DNA of 64,000 nucleotides from JAITMY01 sp031549685 (GCA_031549685.1 JAVBPG010000008.1:34263-98262), one strand, 5' to 3'; shown: positions 20,201-28,537, counted from the stretch's first letter. Notes: generated from the sequence alone by a model not told the origin. A program made the numbers and translations.

Positions 20201-23200
20201 AATACCTTGGCCTATACTTATTAGCTGCTTTTTGATTGCTACTGTGGGTGTTGCAGTGCCATCATCAGTCCAGCCTTCCGAAGGAATAAAGTCGCTGTTG
20301 ACCAAAACCTTTGCCACGTCGCCACGCACGTAATAATCTTGCTTTGTATTGCCGTCAGCGGCGGTTACGGTGTACTTTACGTAGCCAGTGTAGCTGAAGT
20401 TTTGAGCAACACCCGAGGCCGGGCTGATGGTTGCGCCCGCTCCCTCAAGCGTAATAACGGGCGCTATGCCGGTTAGGTTTTCCTTTTTCAGCGTGCTGAT
20501 AAGGAGCGTGTCCAGGGTTTCCTGTACGGCGTACTTAAACGATACGCTACCCGGCAGCGCAAAGCTGCTGATGTTGGCGTTGGTATTGCTTGCGGCCTGG
20601 GCTACTGCATCGCTCCAGCTGGTAGCCACGCGAATGCCGCCTACGTAAAACTCCGAAGGAGTGCTGCCTGCTTGACGGATAATAATACCCTTGATGGCAG
20701 TTAGGTCGTTGCCGTCGGTTGCTACTACCGTTGGATTAGGCTCTGCTGCTCCCACCGTTGGGTTGAGGAACAGGCTTACCGAGTCGCTACCATTGGCGTT
20801 GAATGAGTACTTGAGTACAACCAGCTGGGTCGCGTTAGAGCTTGGAGCGCTACTGTTGGTTCCGGGATCACCCCAACCTGGAGCAGGGTACAAGTAGCTG
20901 CTGCTATTGGTACCATCTGTTAGAGCCGAGCCGGCAGCGTTTTTGCTCACGCCAATAAAATACTTGGTGCCGTTGCCGGTTCCTTTTCTCAGCCACACGC
21001 GTCCAAGCGGGCTGGCGGTGTTGGGGTCGTAGAAGCTCAGCACTTCGGTTCCGGAGCTGTTGCTGCCGCTTACCGTGGCTACGTTGAGCAGGAATGCTAC
21101 GTATACTTTTCCGGTAGAAACCTCAGCGCCGTTATCGAATTCTTTGCGGCTAAGTATATTAACCGTTCCGCTTCCAGTCCATGAAGTTAGACCTGCTGCG
21201 GTAGCGCTGGTGGGAGTGTAGGAGTGCATGCTCTTACCCGCACCCGATGCCAGGTAGGAGGTGTACTCCAAATCTTTGGCTTCTACTCGGGCGTAAACGG
21301 GATTGGCGGTGCCGCTGTTTTGGCTTGCCAGCGTCCAACCGGTAATGCTGCTGGTTGCACCCTCTGTGCTGCCTGCGAGTAGCGTGTTAAGGTCGTAGTC
21401 AAAATTTTCGGTAAGCAGCACTCCGCTGGCAACAGCCGCAACGCTGGTTACCACTTTATACTGATGATCCACTCCAGCCTCCGATCTTACCTTGTAAACA
21501 ACGGTATTGGTAAAATCGTTGGCGGTAGTCCCCGATGTTTGCAGCGAGTCTTTGGAGTTTACTACTGCATATACTTTTGCGTACTCGGAACAGGTAAAGG
21601 TGGCTACCAATGCGCTCCTGTCGGCGGTGCTGGCGGGTAGCTTTACCAGTACGCTATCGTTACGAATTACCCCGCTTACGGTGCCTATTTTAAACGTCAA
21701 CAAGGTATTCCCCGTTGCGGCAGGGCTACTTACGCGAAGCGTATAGTTTTTAAAGGTCGCATCTTGCGCGGTAACCTTAATAGTAACATCGCCTGCCGAG
21801 GCATCAACCGTGCTGTCGACATCAATAGGTTTACTGCTAACCGAGGCTGTGGCCAAATCCGAAATGGTAAGTCCTGAGATTCTTAACTTGGTCAGGTCGG
21901 CGGCCGGTGCTACGGCAATAAATATGGAATCGTTGCGGTACACGCTTGCTCCGCGCTGCCCTTGCAGGGTAAGCGCCGTAAGATTTTTCTCGTCGCTCAG
22001 CTGGTTGGTGGTGGTAAATACCCACGCGGTGTTGCTAATGCCGGCAAAGGCGTTGCCGGCGTTGTCGTATACGCTACTATCGGGTATCTCCACGTGGTAG
22101 GTTTTTCCGTTGCCTAAAATTACTTCATCAAGTTCAATGTTGAGCGAACTATCTGTAGCACTAAAGGTGGGAGTTTTAATGGCAACAGGGGTGCTCGTCG
22201 CATTATCCATCAGTTTAATGTTGGCAATATACTTACCTGCTTTTACCGGCTCGCTGAATTTTGCTTTGAGCACGACATCAACAGCAATATCTGTTGCACT
22301 ATTGGCGGGAGAAAATGGGTTGCCGGCAGCAAGAGTGGGGGCTTGGGTGTCGCCGCTGGATGAAACTACAGGAGTTAACTCTATTTCCAGTAGTGCAAGC
22401 GCTTTAGCTGATGCGGTTTCTAACTTTATGCATTTCCCTTGTGGAATATCTAATCCGGTTATGGTAATATATTGGCAGGAGTCTTGAACTGCAGTTGGAG
22501 AGGACGTTGCGATTTTGTGCTGCATGTTTGTCGTGACCGTGTATGTGGAGTTATCCACTTCGCTTAGGCTATTAAGATCGCTACCTGTCGAAATTTTACC
22601 AATGCCAAAAGGCTCAGCTTGATCAGAACCCGCTGTGCCCATAATCTTTATGCCGGAAACAGAGGTTGAAGTATTGTAAAGTATAAATACAGAGTTAGAG
22701 TTTGACCAACGAACTTTTTTCCCTGAGGTAACATTGGCACTTTTCATGCAGCCATATATCCGTGGGTTGTTTACCTGTGCTAAATCTGCTCCACCTTGAG
22801 CGGTAGAAAACACTATTGAGTCGCCGGTGCTGTACACATACTTATTGGTACTATTGCTGGCGGGCTTGGTTGTAAAGGCCAGGAGTATTGGCTCGACTGG
22901 AGTATCATCTCCCCCTCCGGCAGCAGCGGCAACCGCCTCTGCCCAGGTGGTTGAAACGCGAATACCACCAAAAGTAAACATTGCTTTATTTCCTCCTTGG
23001 GATCTTAGTAAAACATTGTTTAACCTACTGGGAGCAGTTTTTTGAGTGTTGTCAAAAGCCTCTGCTGTTGCAGGTTCTGTGCCGGCAATAGTTGGGTTAA
23101 CGTAAAAAGATGCCTTGCTGGCAGCAAAATCATATTTTACAACAATTAAATATGTTGTTCCAACAACGAATTCGGATGTGCTCCATTGTACGTCTGAACC

Positions 23201-23737
23201 AGCAGTGCTATTTCTTGTAATTCCAATTTTAAACGGATCTCCTGATCCAGTTCCAATTTTTCCAACCCATAAGTTGGTTCTGGCACTGGCATCGTAGGAC
23301 ATACTAAGCATTGCACTTTGCGTTTGAGATTGATTGGCATCGGCTTTATATAGAAAAGAAAAATAAACTACTCCACTACTAACCTCCTCAAAACTTTTGT
23401 AGGTAATATAATCAGCGGTAGAGTTTGTACTTCCATCCGATTTCTTTCCTGTGTATCCTGACTTGCAGGCCTTTCCAACTCCTGAATTTACAAATGCCGT
23501 GTTGCCAGTTGAATATGCCAATGCCGGTTCGACTATTGTTCTGCGGGAGCCGCTTTGCATATCTGTGGAGGTGGCATAAACAACATTCCAGTTGGTACCG
23601 GTGGCACCCAAAGTGTCGCCGGTAGTATAGTTGAATGTTTCATCCAACAGCACCGTTGCTTTTGTAGATGTGATTCCTACAAAGAGTAGGGTTGCTACAA
23701 GGCTTAGCCTCAGCATATTTTTTACCATCGTTTTCAT
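17267..23737 (-). CDS. 2156-residue multidomain T9SS surface protein
   Basis: Residues 1-27 form a signal peptide (KNMLRLSLVATLLFVGITST). At least three lectin-like modules open with LLDETFNY, LLTENFDY and LLSETFSY and share a YIAF/YFSFLY-type strand and a GG[IL]R[VL]A/S-TSW motif near their ends. Two SbsA-type Ig-like domains begin DTQAPTLAAGNPFSPA and KAAPTVSSYSPANEAS. Several Ig-like segments carry the recurring ISPASGVAQ[DN]F and YTVTAA-G-T strands. The last about 75 residues are a type A T9SS sorting domain (AYPNPATTYLQIN, ending KTMAVKIIK). No catalytic signature is visible. By position (just before susC) and architecture it is inferred to be a cell-surface polysaccharide-binding scaffold. 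It follows the 209-residue gene by 36 bp and shares module types with the other exoproteins of the locus. Confidence 0.85.
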   Translation of the reverse strand: MKTMVKNMLRLSLVATLLFVGITSTKATVLLDETFNYTTGDTLGATGTNWNVVYATSTDMQSGSRRTIVEPALAYSTGNTAFVNSGVGKACKSGYTGKKSDGSTNSTADYITYKSFEEVSSGVVYFSFLYKADANQSQTQSAMLSMSYDASARTNLWVGKIGTGSGDPFKIGITRNSTAGSDVQWSTSEFVVGTTYLIVVKYDFAASKASFYVNPTIAGTEPATAEAFDNTQKTAPSRLNNVLLRSQGGNKAMFTFGGIRVSTTWAEAVAAAAGGGDDTPVEPILLAFTTKPASNSTNKYVYSTGDSIVFSTAQGGADLAQVNNPRIYGCMKSANVTSGKKVRWSNSNSVFILYNTSTSVSGIKIMGTAGSDQAEPFGIGKISTGSDLNSLSEVDNSTYTVTTNMQHKIATSSPTAVQDSCQYITITGLDIPQGKCIKLETASAKALALLEIELTPVVSSSGDTQAPTLAAGNPFSPANSATDIAVDVVLKAKFSEPVKAGKYIANIKLMDNATSTPVAIKTPTFSATDSSLNIELDEVILGNGKTYHVEIPDSSVYDNAGNAFAGISNTAWVFTTTNQLSDEKNLTALTLQGQRGASVYRNDSIFIAVAPAADLTKLRISGLTISDLATASVSSKPIDVDSTVDASAGDVTIKVTAQDATFKNYTLRVSSPAATGNTLLTFKIGTVSGVIRNDSVLVKLPASTADRSALVATFTCSEYAKVYAVVNSKDSLQTSGTTANDFTNTVVYKVRSEAGVDHQYKVVTSVAAVASGVLLTENFDYDLNTLLAGSTEGATSSITGWTLASQNSGTANPVYARVEAKDLEYTSYLASGAGKSMHSYTPTSATAAGLTSWTGSGTVNILSRKEFDNGAEVSTGKVYVAFLLNVATVSGSNSSGTEVLSFYDPNTASPLGRVWLRKGTGNGTKYFIGVSKNAAGSALTDGTNSSSYLYPAPGWGDPGTNSSAPSSNATQLVVLKYSFNANGSDSVSLFLNPTVGAAEPNPTVVATDGNDLTAIKGIIIRQAGSTPSEFYVGGIRVATSWSDAVAQAASNTNANISSFALPGSVSFKYAVQETLDTLLISTLKKENLTGIAPVITLEGAGATISPASGVAQNFSYTGYVKYTVTAADGNTKQDYYVRGDVAKVLVNSDFIPSEGWTDDGTATPTVAIKKQLISIGQGIYKDTLYYFYGNLNSTSTAGCGNGRLQLSGGSTNKGYIELRNLPTLGTLTLNANSGSSDPQPRHALLQIQEQGETEWRTIDTISVNGKTCSPYSHNINLGSTTSVRIQNNIGSSIYVYDLEITSYDDKAAPTVSSYSPANEASNVALTTTLTLTFNEKVQKGTGNITISDGTTNDVIAVTSSQVTINGNTVTITPTANLAAAKTYHVLVAAGAIRDLSGNSYAGISNNTTWAFQTVSVARTGNDITKLSMKKADGSAVQKSAAVINTAAHTVGVTLKYATYGSAQLKVDSVLVSDGAALDATSTCILNTPYTLAQLQSTNNTIVVEAENGATQAWTLNVTVAPNDSADIRSFVIPSITHTTKFVKDTIFVTTGGIVATTGLVPTIGLSTGATVSPASGAAQDFSYTTKLRYTVTAAAGNTKDWYVIFKEAARPAFTFYGIKNRSIKDVYAWADTTTGAVAGIIDAAAKTVSILLPYGTDMSHAMKANFTLSDLAEAYIGTTKQDTSMAHSYAQPIVYTLKTGNVEDTWTVTASVKQLDELLLSETFSYSTSTLQGNENAKYNSSEPTLYKWTPSEKVADAAEPGLTISSEALTYDPQGIPYIHSGEGKSVQLGDATTKHMDGIRYLSGASASEKLASGSIYACFMFHPDTASTAWREFFEFVEGSTMGNSIRGRVWAKLSSDKTKILVAATKTSNAPADNMAVELERKQTSLIVLKYTYGYDGVNAAIAITSNPIPGAAEPASNLWKTYTSAADANSTGNYAVGILRQDLLLKGKISGLRLALSWSEAVSAGDVQETGSDFESYEILVSDPNGDYYRTGTVNKANRTIAVNLPAGTDLSGLVAKFTLSYGAEAYIGADKQESDVTANDFSSPVTYTVRPLIGSPASWTVTVRHDGDVPNAVAKNTLSVAAYPNPATTYLQINSDEEIDLVEVFTLSGAKVMTVSKPGNTINISHLNQGSYLVKFTAVSKKTMAVKIIK

Positions 23738-23773
23738 ATCGTTGAATTTTTATTGGGTTTAAATTTTATGAGG

Positions 23774-24403
23774 TTATTTCTGTACTTTAATGCTCAGGTT
23801 CAGCTTTTGGTACGCGCCCATGCCGGCCTTATCCGCCTTTTCGGCGTCGTCCTCAATGCTGAGCACCTTTATAAAACCTTTCTTACCGGCGGCGTTTTCA
23901 AAGGCCACCACATCGCCTGCCTCAACGGCTACCATGTACTCGTTGTTGTCAAAGGCAAGCGAGGCCAAATCGGCCTTGCCGTAATCCTCTGCGGCTACTT
24001 TTTTGAGCTTGGTAGCGCTGCGCACGCTCCAGTTTTTAAGCGCCATGGGGCCGTCGGGGTCCTTGGTGGGGCCTTCGAAGGCCGAGTAGGGGCGGGTGCC
24101 GCCTTGCTTTTCCCACGCCACTTCAAGCCCGGGAGTCATGGGCGAAAACAGAAAGAAGGAGGGGCCTGCTTTGCCCACCTTGCCGTAGTAGCAAAGCACA
24201 TCAATGTCCTTGGGGGAGGCCTTTTTGAGCACGTTGGCCAGCGAGTAGGTAACGCCGCTCTTGGTGGCTAAGGCGCTACCCTTATCGGAGGTGTTGCGCT
24301 GCGATTGGCCCCAAATGTAGGCGTTCTTGTGCTCCTGCACGCCTTGCGCGTAAAGTGCGGCGCAGGCGAGCAGGGCGATGCTGAGGAATAAAACTTTTTT
24401 CAT
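23774..24403 (-). CDS. Secreted protein of unknown function, first gene behind the candidate operator
   Basis: The product is 209 residues with a signal peptide (1-19, ending LYAQ) and no lipobox. The mature part starts GVQEHKNAYIWGQSQRNTSD and is predicted mixed alpha/beta, with no motif I recognise. It is rich in Lys and Asp/Glu, with a central SFFLFSPMTPGLEVAWEKQG stretch and a C-terminal basic end (NLSIKVQK). It is the first gene after the palindromic site at 24519-24533 and lies 36 bp before the 2156-residue surface protein, so it is expected to be among the most tightly regulated genes of the PUL. It could be a periplasmic or surface accessory protein; no enzyme role is claimed. Confidence 0.75.
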   Translation of the reverse strand: MKKVLFLSIALLACAALYAQGVQEHKNAYIWGQSQRNTSDKGSALATKSGVTYSLANVLKKASPKDIDVLCYYGKVGKAGPSFFLFSPMTPGLEVAWEKQGGTRPYSAFEGPTKDPDGPMALKNWSVRSATKLKKVAAEDYGKADLASLAFDNNEYMVAVEAGDVVAFENAAGKKGFIKVLSIEDDAEKADKAGMGAYQKLNLSIKVQK

Positions 24404-24518
24404 AATTGTAGAGGATTTTATTTTTTGTTGAATTGTTGATGTATTGAGTGCTTATATGGTAGTTGAACAATGAATCTGCTCAACTATTAAACAGGTCTGT
24501 AAAATTAGTTTGCCACAA

Positions 24519-24533
24519 ACTGGTCGACCAATT
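24519..24533. promoter_or_regulatory. Candidate GntR/FadR-type operator, site 1
   Basis: ACTGGTCGACCAATT contains the palindrome TGGTCGACCA, matching the TGGT-NN-ACCA form typical of FCD-type GntR operators. It lies 116 bp upstream of the 209-residue gene and downstream of the gntR-type gene. Fourteen of 15 bases match the reverse complement of site 2 at 28346-28360. On the minus strand its TTGG lies 20 bp before TAATTTTA, a one-mismatch -7 box. Confidence 0.7.
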
Positions 24534-24652
24534 TAGGGGCTTTTTCTCTGAAAAAGGATATTTGTTAACCTTTTTAACAAAAAATCACATAGCATGGGTG
24601 TCTTTAGTAGAAATCGCGGAGGGCGTACACCGATGTGCGCTGGCCGGCTTGA

Positions 24653-25378
24653 CTAGCTGCCCATTTGCAGCTGCCGCTCTTGTGCAAACTTGCAAATGCC
24701 GGCCAGGTGCTGGTTCATGACTTGAATAGCAGCCCCATCGTCCCTGCGCTTAATGCAGTCTAACAGGGCGCGGTGCTCGTCGAGCGTGTGCTGACTTTTG
24801 GTGGCGCATACGTTGAGGCGGCGGTAGGTGTTCATCAGGTCGGGGGTAATGATAAGCAGGAGCGACTTGAGCACCGAATTTTTGCTTCCCTCGGCAATGG
24901 CGCGGTGAAACATGAAATCCTCCTCCACGAGCGATTGGCGGTCGGTAACGAAGTGCGCCTCGTAGTGCTGCAGCGCGTGCTCTATGTTGGCAATATCAAC
25001 ATCGGTGCGGCGCTGCGCGCACAGCTGGACGGCGTTGCGCTCAATAATGAGGCGCGACTCGGCCAGCGAATAAAAGTCCGAGTTGTCAAGCTTGAGCACA
25101 TCGCTGATTAAGCCCTCAATGGCCGAAATTTCAAGCCCTGCAACGATGGTTCCGCTTTGCGGCAGCGTGCGCAAAATGCCGTAGAACTCCAGCTTTTTGA
25201 TGGCATCGCGCACGTAGGTACGCCCCACGCCAAAGCGCTCCGACAGCTTGCGCTCCGACGGCAGCTTGTCGCCCGGAGCCAGGTAGCCGTTGGTTATTAA
25301 ATCTTTTATTTGCCTGATAATTAAATCGGTGGGCCGCTCTATCACGACTTCTTGCAGGTTGTTTAAAATGTCTTCCAT
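24653..25378 (-). CDS. GntR-family transcriptional regulator, FadR (FCD) subfamily
   Basis: The product is 241 residues. An N-terminal winged helix-turn-helix (about 15-82) has the family signature LAPGDKLPSERKLSERFGVG followed by RTYVRDAIKKLE. The C-terminal all-helical FCD ligand-binding domain (about 95-230) contains ESRLIIERNAVQL, DFMFHRAIAEGSKN and a final EHRALLDCIKRRD block; the D, H and later H residues are typical metal/ligand-site positions. Members bind organic acids or sugar acids and often repress uronate or alginate genes. It sits between two transcription units that share a palindromic site, so it is the expected local regulator. Repression relieved by a lyase product such as a keto-deoxy sugar acid is inferred. 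Confidence 0.93.
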   Translation of the reverse strand: MEDILNNLQEVVIERPTDLIIRQIKDLITNGYLAPGDKLPSERKLSERFGVGRTYVRDAIKKLEFYGILRTLPQSGTIVAGLEISAIEGLISDVLKLDNSDFYSLAESRLIIERNAVQLCAQRRTDVDIANIEHALQHYEAHFVTDRQSLVEEDFMFHRAIAEGSKNSVLKSLLLIITPDLMNTYRRLNVCATKSQHTLDEHRALLDCIKRRDDGAAIQVMNQHLAGICKFAQERQLQMGS

Positions 25379-25492
25379 ATTAAAAAATGTAGTTCGTAAA
25401 GTTCAAAAGTTTGTAATGTAGAAAAATATTGATTACCAGCGATTAGTAAATAGTAATTTGTAAATCGTAAATTACAGCCTTTATCTTTTGTC

Positions 25493-28312
25493 TTATTTCT
25501 TCGTTACCGTATAGTTTGCTTTTCCCCCGTTTGATGTTACGCTTAAAATATAGATTCCCGCTGGCAGCTGCGAGGTATTTATGTTTGTATTTTGGTAAAT
25601 GTTTTTGTGCAAAAAAAGTTTGCCGCTTACGCTGTACAGGTGCACCTGAGCGTTGCCGCTAACCTCCACGCTAATGACCTCTGAAAATGGGTTGGGAAAC
25701 ACTTTTACGTTTGCCGCCGGTTCGCCATTTGCATCGGTTGGCGTGCTTACCGTAGCTGTAACGTGGTAGCGCTTTTTGCTGGTGCCGTTCTCGGCCGTAA
25801 CGGTGTACGTAACGCTACCTGTAAAATCCTGCGCCACCCCCGATGCCGGCCACACGCTGGCCCTGGGCGATATGAGCAGGGTAGGCGTAAGCGAGGCGAG
25901 GTTGGTTCCCTGCGGCATTTTAATGGTAATAATGGAGTCCTTTATAATGCCGTTCACGCTGCCTATTTTGAAGGAGCGCATGAGGCAGGTATCGCTTTTG
26001 GCGGCGGTAACGGTAACGCAAATGCGCGCTCGGCCGCTTTCGGTGCAGCTTCCGGTGGTTTGCGTTACGTAAAAAGTTTGCGAGCCAACGCTTGCTGTGC
26101 CTGGCGTGGGCGCTGTGCTGCTTGCTGTGCCCCCGCTGGGGGCGCTATACCACCTGAGGTTGCTGCCTGTAGCAGTAAGCGGTGCCGCATTATCTCCCTG
26201 GCAGTACGATGTGTCGCGAACGCTTGGTGCAGGGCTTACGCACCCGCCCACAAATACTTTTACCGAATCCCTGCTCGCGCATCCGTTGAGCGTGGCGGTG
26301 GCGGTGTACGAGGTGGTTTGCGTGGGCGCAACCGTAGCCGGGCTTACATTCCAGCTCAGCATGCCCTCGCTTTGCAGCGCGCGCAGTGTAACCGGGCTAC
26401 CTGCGGTAATGCTGGTGTCGGGCATAACTACCAGCGCTGGTTTTTTTTTAACGGTAACGGTAACGGCTGCTCGCTCGCTCTCCACGCATCCCGCCTGCGT
26501 TTGCGATACGTAAAAAGCTTGTGTGCCAACGGTGCTTGTTGTTGGCGTGGGAGCCGTGGCGCTGGCCGTGCCTCCTACGGAGGCGGCGTACCACTTGAGG
26601 TTAACGCCTGCAGCGCTTAGCTGTTCTGCGCTTTGCCCGTGGCAGTACGCGGTGTCGCGAGCCAGGGGAACAGCGCTTACGCAATCGGCAAAGAGCAGCT
26701 TGCGGCTATCCGTTTTTTTTGCGGAAGCGCTGTCAAACCGTGCCTTGGCCGGAATGCTGCTGTTGTTGTTCTCGCCAATGCCTGTCCAGCTGTCGGCTAT
26801 ATCCCAAAACAGCGGCCGGTATTGGTTGTAAAATGACAAGTAATTTTCGGCGCTGCTCCCCGTTGGCTTTACGGTATTTTGCTGGTAGTTGCCTATTTGC
26901 AGCGTTCCCCTTACATCGCTCTCTATGGTGTACGAGCCGTAGTAGTTGTTGGTGCCGTAGGTGCTTTCCTTAACGTAGGCATGCGTTACCTCGTTGCCTA
27001 TGAGCACCGTGCTATCGTTGCATAGTCCTGCATTTTCCTGTAGCAGGTCATCGCTACCCGTGCGCAGGTTTTGAATTTTGATGCCGTATGATGTAAATCG
27101 GTTGCGCAAAAAAACGTTGCGCGGACCGTTGGCGCCGTGCGGGTTGTCCACCACCATGTTGTTGGCAATATTGCCCTGAAACAGGTTGCTGTGCGCCCAG
27201 TTGCCGTGCAGCACGGCGTCGCCGCCCATGTCGTAGGGCTTGTTGTCGGTGCGGCATTCGCGCGCCGAGTAGTTGTAGGCAAATACGTTGCCATTTGCAA
27301 AACCTTGTATAAGCATGGCGTGGCGCAGCGAGTCGAATATGCAGTTGGCCACCAGCACCTGGCTTGCCCCGCCTGTGATGCACACGCCGTAGCCGCTGCC
27401 GCCGCCGCCGTAGCCGTGTCCGTGGTGAAAGTAGCACCCGCTGATTTGCAGGTTGGCGCTGCGGCGGATATCTACGTGCGCGCCGTTGCTGTACCTGCTT
27501 TCAACCCCCACAATCCAGCAGCTGTCGGCGTAGTCCACCGCTATGTTGTCGTTGGAGGGCGATGAGGTTTGCTCGGGGTCGGAGTACTGCTTGTTTTTGC
27601 ACTCCATGTAGAAATCCTCCAAGCCCACGTTGCGCACGGCCTGCACTACGCGCAGGTAGGCGTTGTTGGCGGTGGTAAAGTCGCAGCGCAGCGGCTCCCT
27701 AAAGGTAACCGTTCTGCCGCTCACGCTGGCCACGTGCAGCATTTGCTGGCTGTTGGCGGTTTGCGCCCAGCTGTCGCCCGGGTAGGCCTTCAGCCCCGGA
27801 TCTTGGTACAGCAGCACAAGGCTGCCCGCTGTAGCTATGGGCAGCGCGTTGCTGGCAAGCGTAATCGTTTTGCTTCCACGCTTAGCGTTGGCCGACAGGT
27901 ACTGCGCCGCATTATTGGTGCTGGGCAGTAACCCTTTTATAGCAATGGGGTCGGCGGTACCGCTCAGGTCAAATATCAGCTTGGTTTTGTCCGAGCCTGC
28001 GCCGCGCAAAATAACGCTCGATTTGTTAATCGTTAAAGTGCTTTGAATAAGGTATGTACCTTCCGGTAGAAGAACTACGCCGCCATCGCTACCCAAGGCG
28101 CCGATGGCGCTTTGTATGCGAGTTGCCATATCGCTGGCGCCGGTTTTATCCAAACCTGTTGGCGTTACAATATTACCTGGCGAGGGAATGGCGCTGTTGT
28201 AGCCTGCGTAGCTAAAGTCGGTGTGGTAGGCGCCAGGAAGCTGCTGGGCTTCGGCCGTCATACCAGCCACCACAAGGAGAAACGCCATGATGTATTTTGT
28301 GCTTATATTCAA
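25493..28312 (-). CDS. T9SS-secreted pectate-lyase-like beta-helix protein
   Basis: The product is 939 residues. The start is uncertain: TTG at 28312 gives a signal peptide with a positive N-region (NISTKYIMAFLLVVAG), while ATG at 28288 would leave it without one. Residues about 45-510 are a parallel beta-helix of the Pectate_lyase_3 type (GGVVLLPEGTYLI near the start, then many short right-handed turns). Two Cys-containing Ig-like repeats follow (both with DT[AS]YC-G and a SVG[TS]Q[AT]FYV[ST]QT strand), then an Ig-like module (RSFKIGSVNGIIKDS), then a type A T9SS sorting domain (KVFPNPFSEVISVE, ending NYTVTKK). It is probably an extracellular glycan lyase or hydrolase; family and substrate are unassigned. 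It has its own promoter and operator-like site, separate from the main operon. Confidence 0.85.
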   Translation of the reverse strand: MNISTKYIMAFLLVVAGMTAEAQQLPGAYHTDFSYAGYNSAIPSPGNIVTPTGLDKTGASDMATRIQSAIGALGSDGGVVLLPEGTYLIQSTLTINKSSVILRGAGSDKTKLIFDLSGTADPIAIKGLLPSTNNAAQYLSANAKRGSKTITLASNALPIATAGSLVLLYQDPGLKAYPGDSWAQTANSQQMLHVASVSGRTVTFREPLRCDFTTANNAYLRVVQAVRNVGLEDFYMECKNKQYSDPEQTSSPSNDNIAVDYADSCWIVGVESRYSNGAHVDIRRSANLQISGCYFHHGHGYGGGGSGYGVCITGGASQVLVANCIFDSLRHAMLIQGFANGNVFAYNYSARECRTDNKPYDMGGDAVLHGNWAHSNLFQGNIANNMVVDNPHGANGPRNVFLRNRFTSYGIKIQNLRTGSDDLLQENAGLCNDSTVLIGNEVTHAYVKESTYGTNNYYGSYTIESDVRGTLQIGNYQQNTVKPTGSSAENYLSFYNQYRPLFWDIADSWTGIGENNNSSIPAKARFDSASAKKTDSRKLLFADCVSAVPLARDTAYCHGQSAEQLSAAGVNLKWYAASVGGTASATAPTPTTSTVGTQAFYVSQTQAGCVESERAAVTVTVKKKPALVVMPDTSITAGSPVTLRALQSEGMLSWNVSPATVAPTQTTSYTATATLNGCASRDSVKVFVGGCVSPAPSVRDTSYCQGDNAAPLTATGSNLRWYSAPSGGTASSTAPTPGTASVGSQTFYVTQTTGSCTESGRARICVTVTAAKSDTCLMRSFKIGSVNGIIKDSIITIKMPQGTNLASLTPTLLISPRASVWPASGVAQDFTGSVTYTVTAENGTSKKRYHVTATVSTPTDANGEPAANVKVFPNPFSEVISVEVSGNAQVHLYSVSGKLFLHKNIYQNTNINTSQLPAGIYILSVTSNGGKANYTVTKK

Positions 28313-28345
28313 TATTTTACCTGTTTTTATTCGAGAATAATTGGT

Positions 28346-28360
28346 AATTGGTCAACCAGT
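28346..28360. promoter_or_regulatory. Candidate GntR/FadR-type operator, site 2
   Basis: AATTGGTCAACCAGT contains TGGT-CA-ACCA. Its reverse complement, ACTGGTTGACCAATT, differs from site 1 at a single base. It lies 34 bp upstream of the beta-helix gene start and 11 bp downstream of a perfect minus-strand -7 box (28371-28378), where a bound repressor would block the start of transcription. Confidence 0.7.
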
Positions 28361-28370
28361 GATTGATTGC

Positions 28371-28378
28371 CAAAAGTA
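28371..28378 (-). promoter_or_regulatory. -7 box for the beta-helix T9SS gene
   Basis: The minus strand reads TACTTTTG, a perfect match to the Bacteroidota -7 consensus TAnnTTTG. The predicted transcription start is close to 28363, just before the operator-like site. Confidence 0.55.
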
Positions 28379-28468
28379 GCTGGTTTTTTTACAAAAGATT
28401 ATTTAGACACCCTTTTTAACACTAATATTGTTGAGCCTTACCTTTTTATAAATGTTTAACCGCTTCAT

Positions 28469-28503
28469 TTTGAGACAAAAAGTGTTTTTATCGCGTATCT
28501 TTG
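28469..28503 (+). promoter_or_regulatory. Promoter of the 171-residue beta-barrel gene
   Basis: TATCTTTG (28496-28503) matches TAnnTTTG and lies 34 bp before the ATG. A TTTG at 28469-28472 is 23 bp upstream, somewhat further than the usual 19 or so. Confidence 0.6.
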
Positions 28504-28537
28504 CAGGAGATTCATTACCTTCAAAAAAAATATTACC

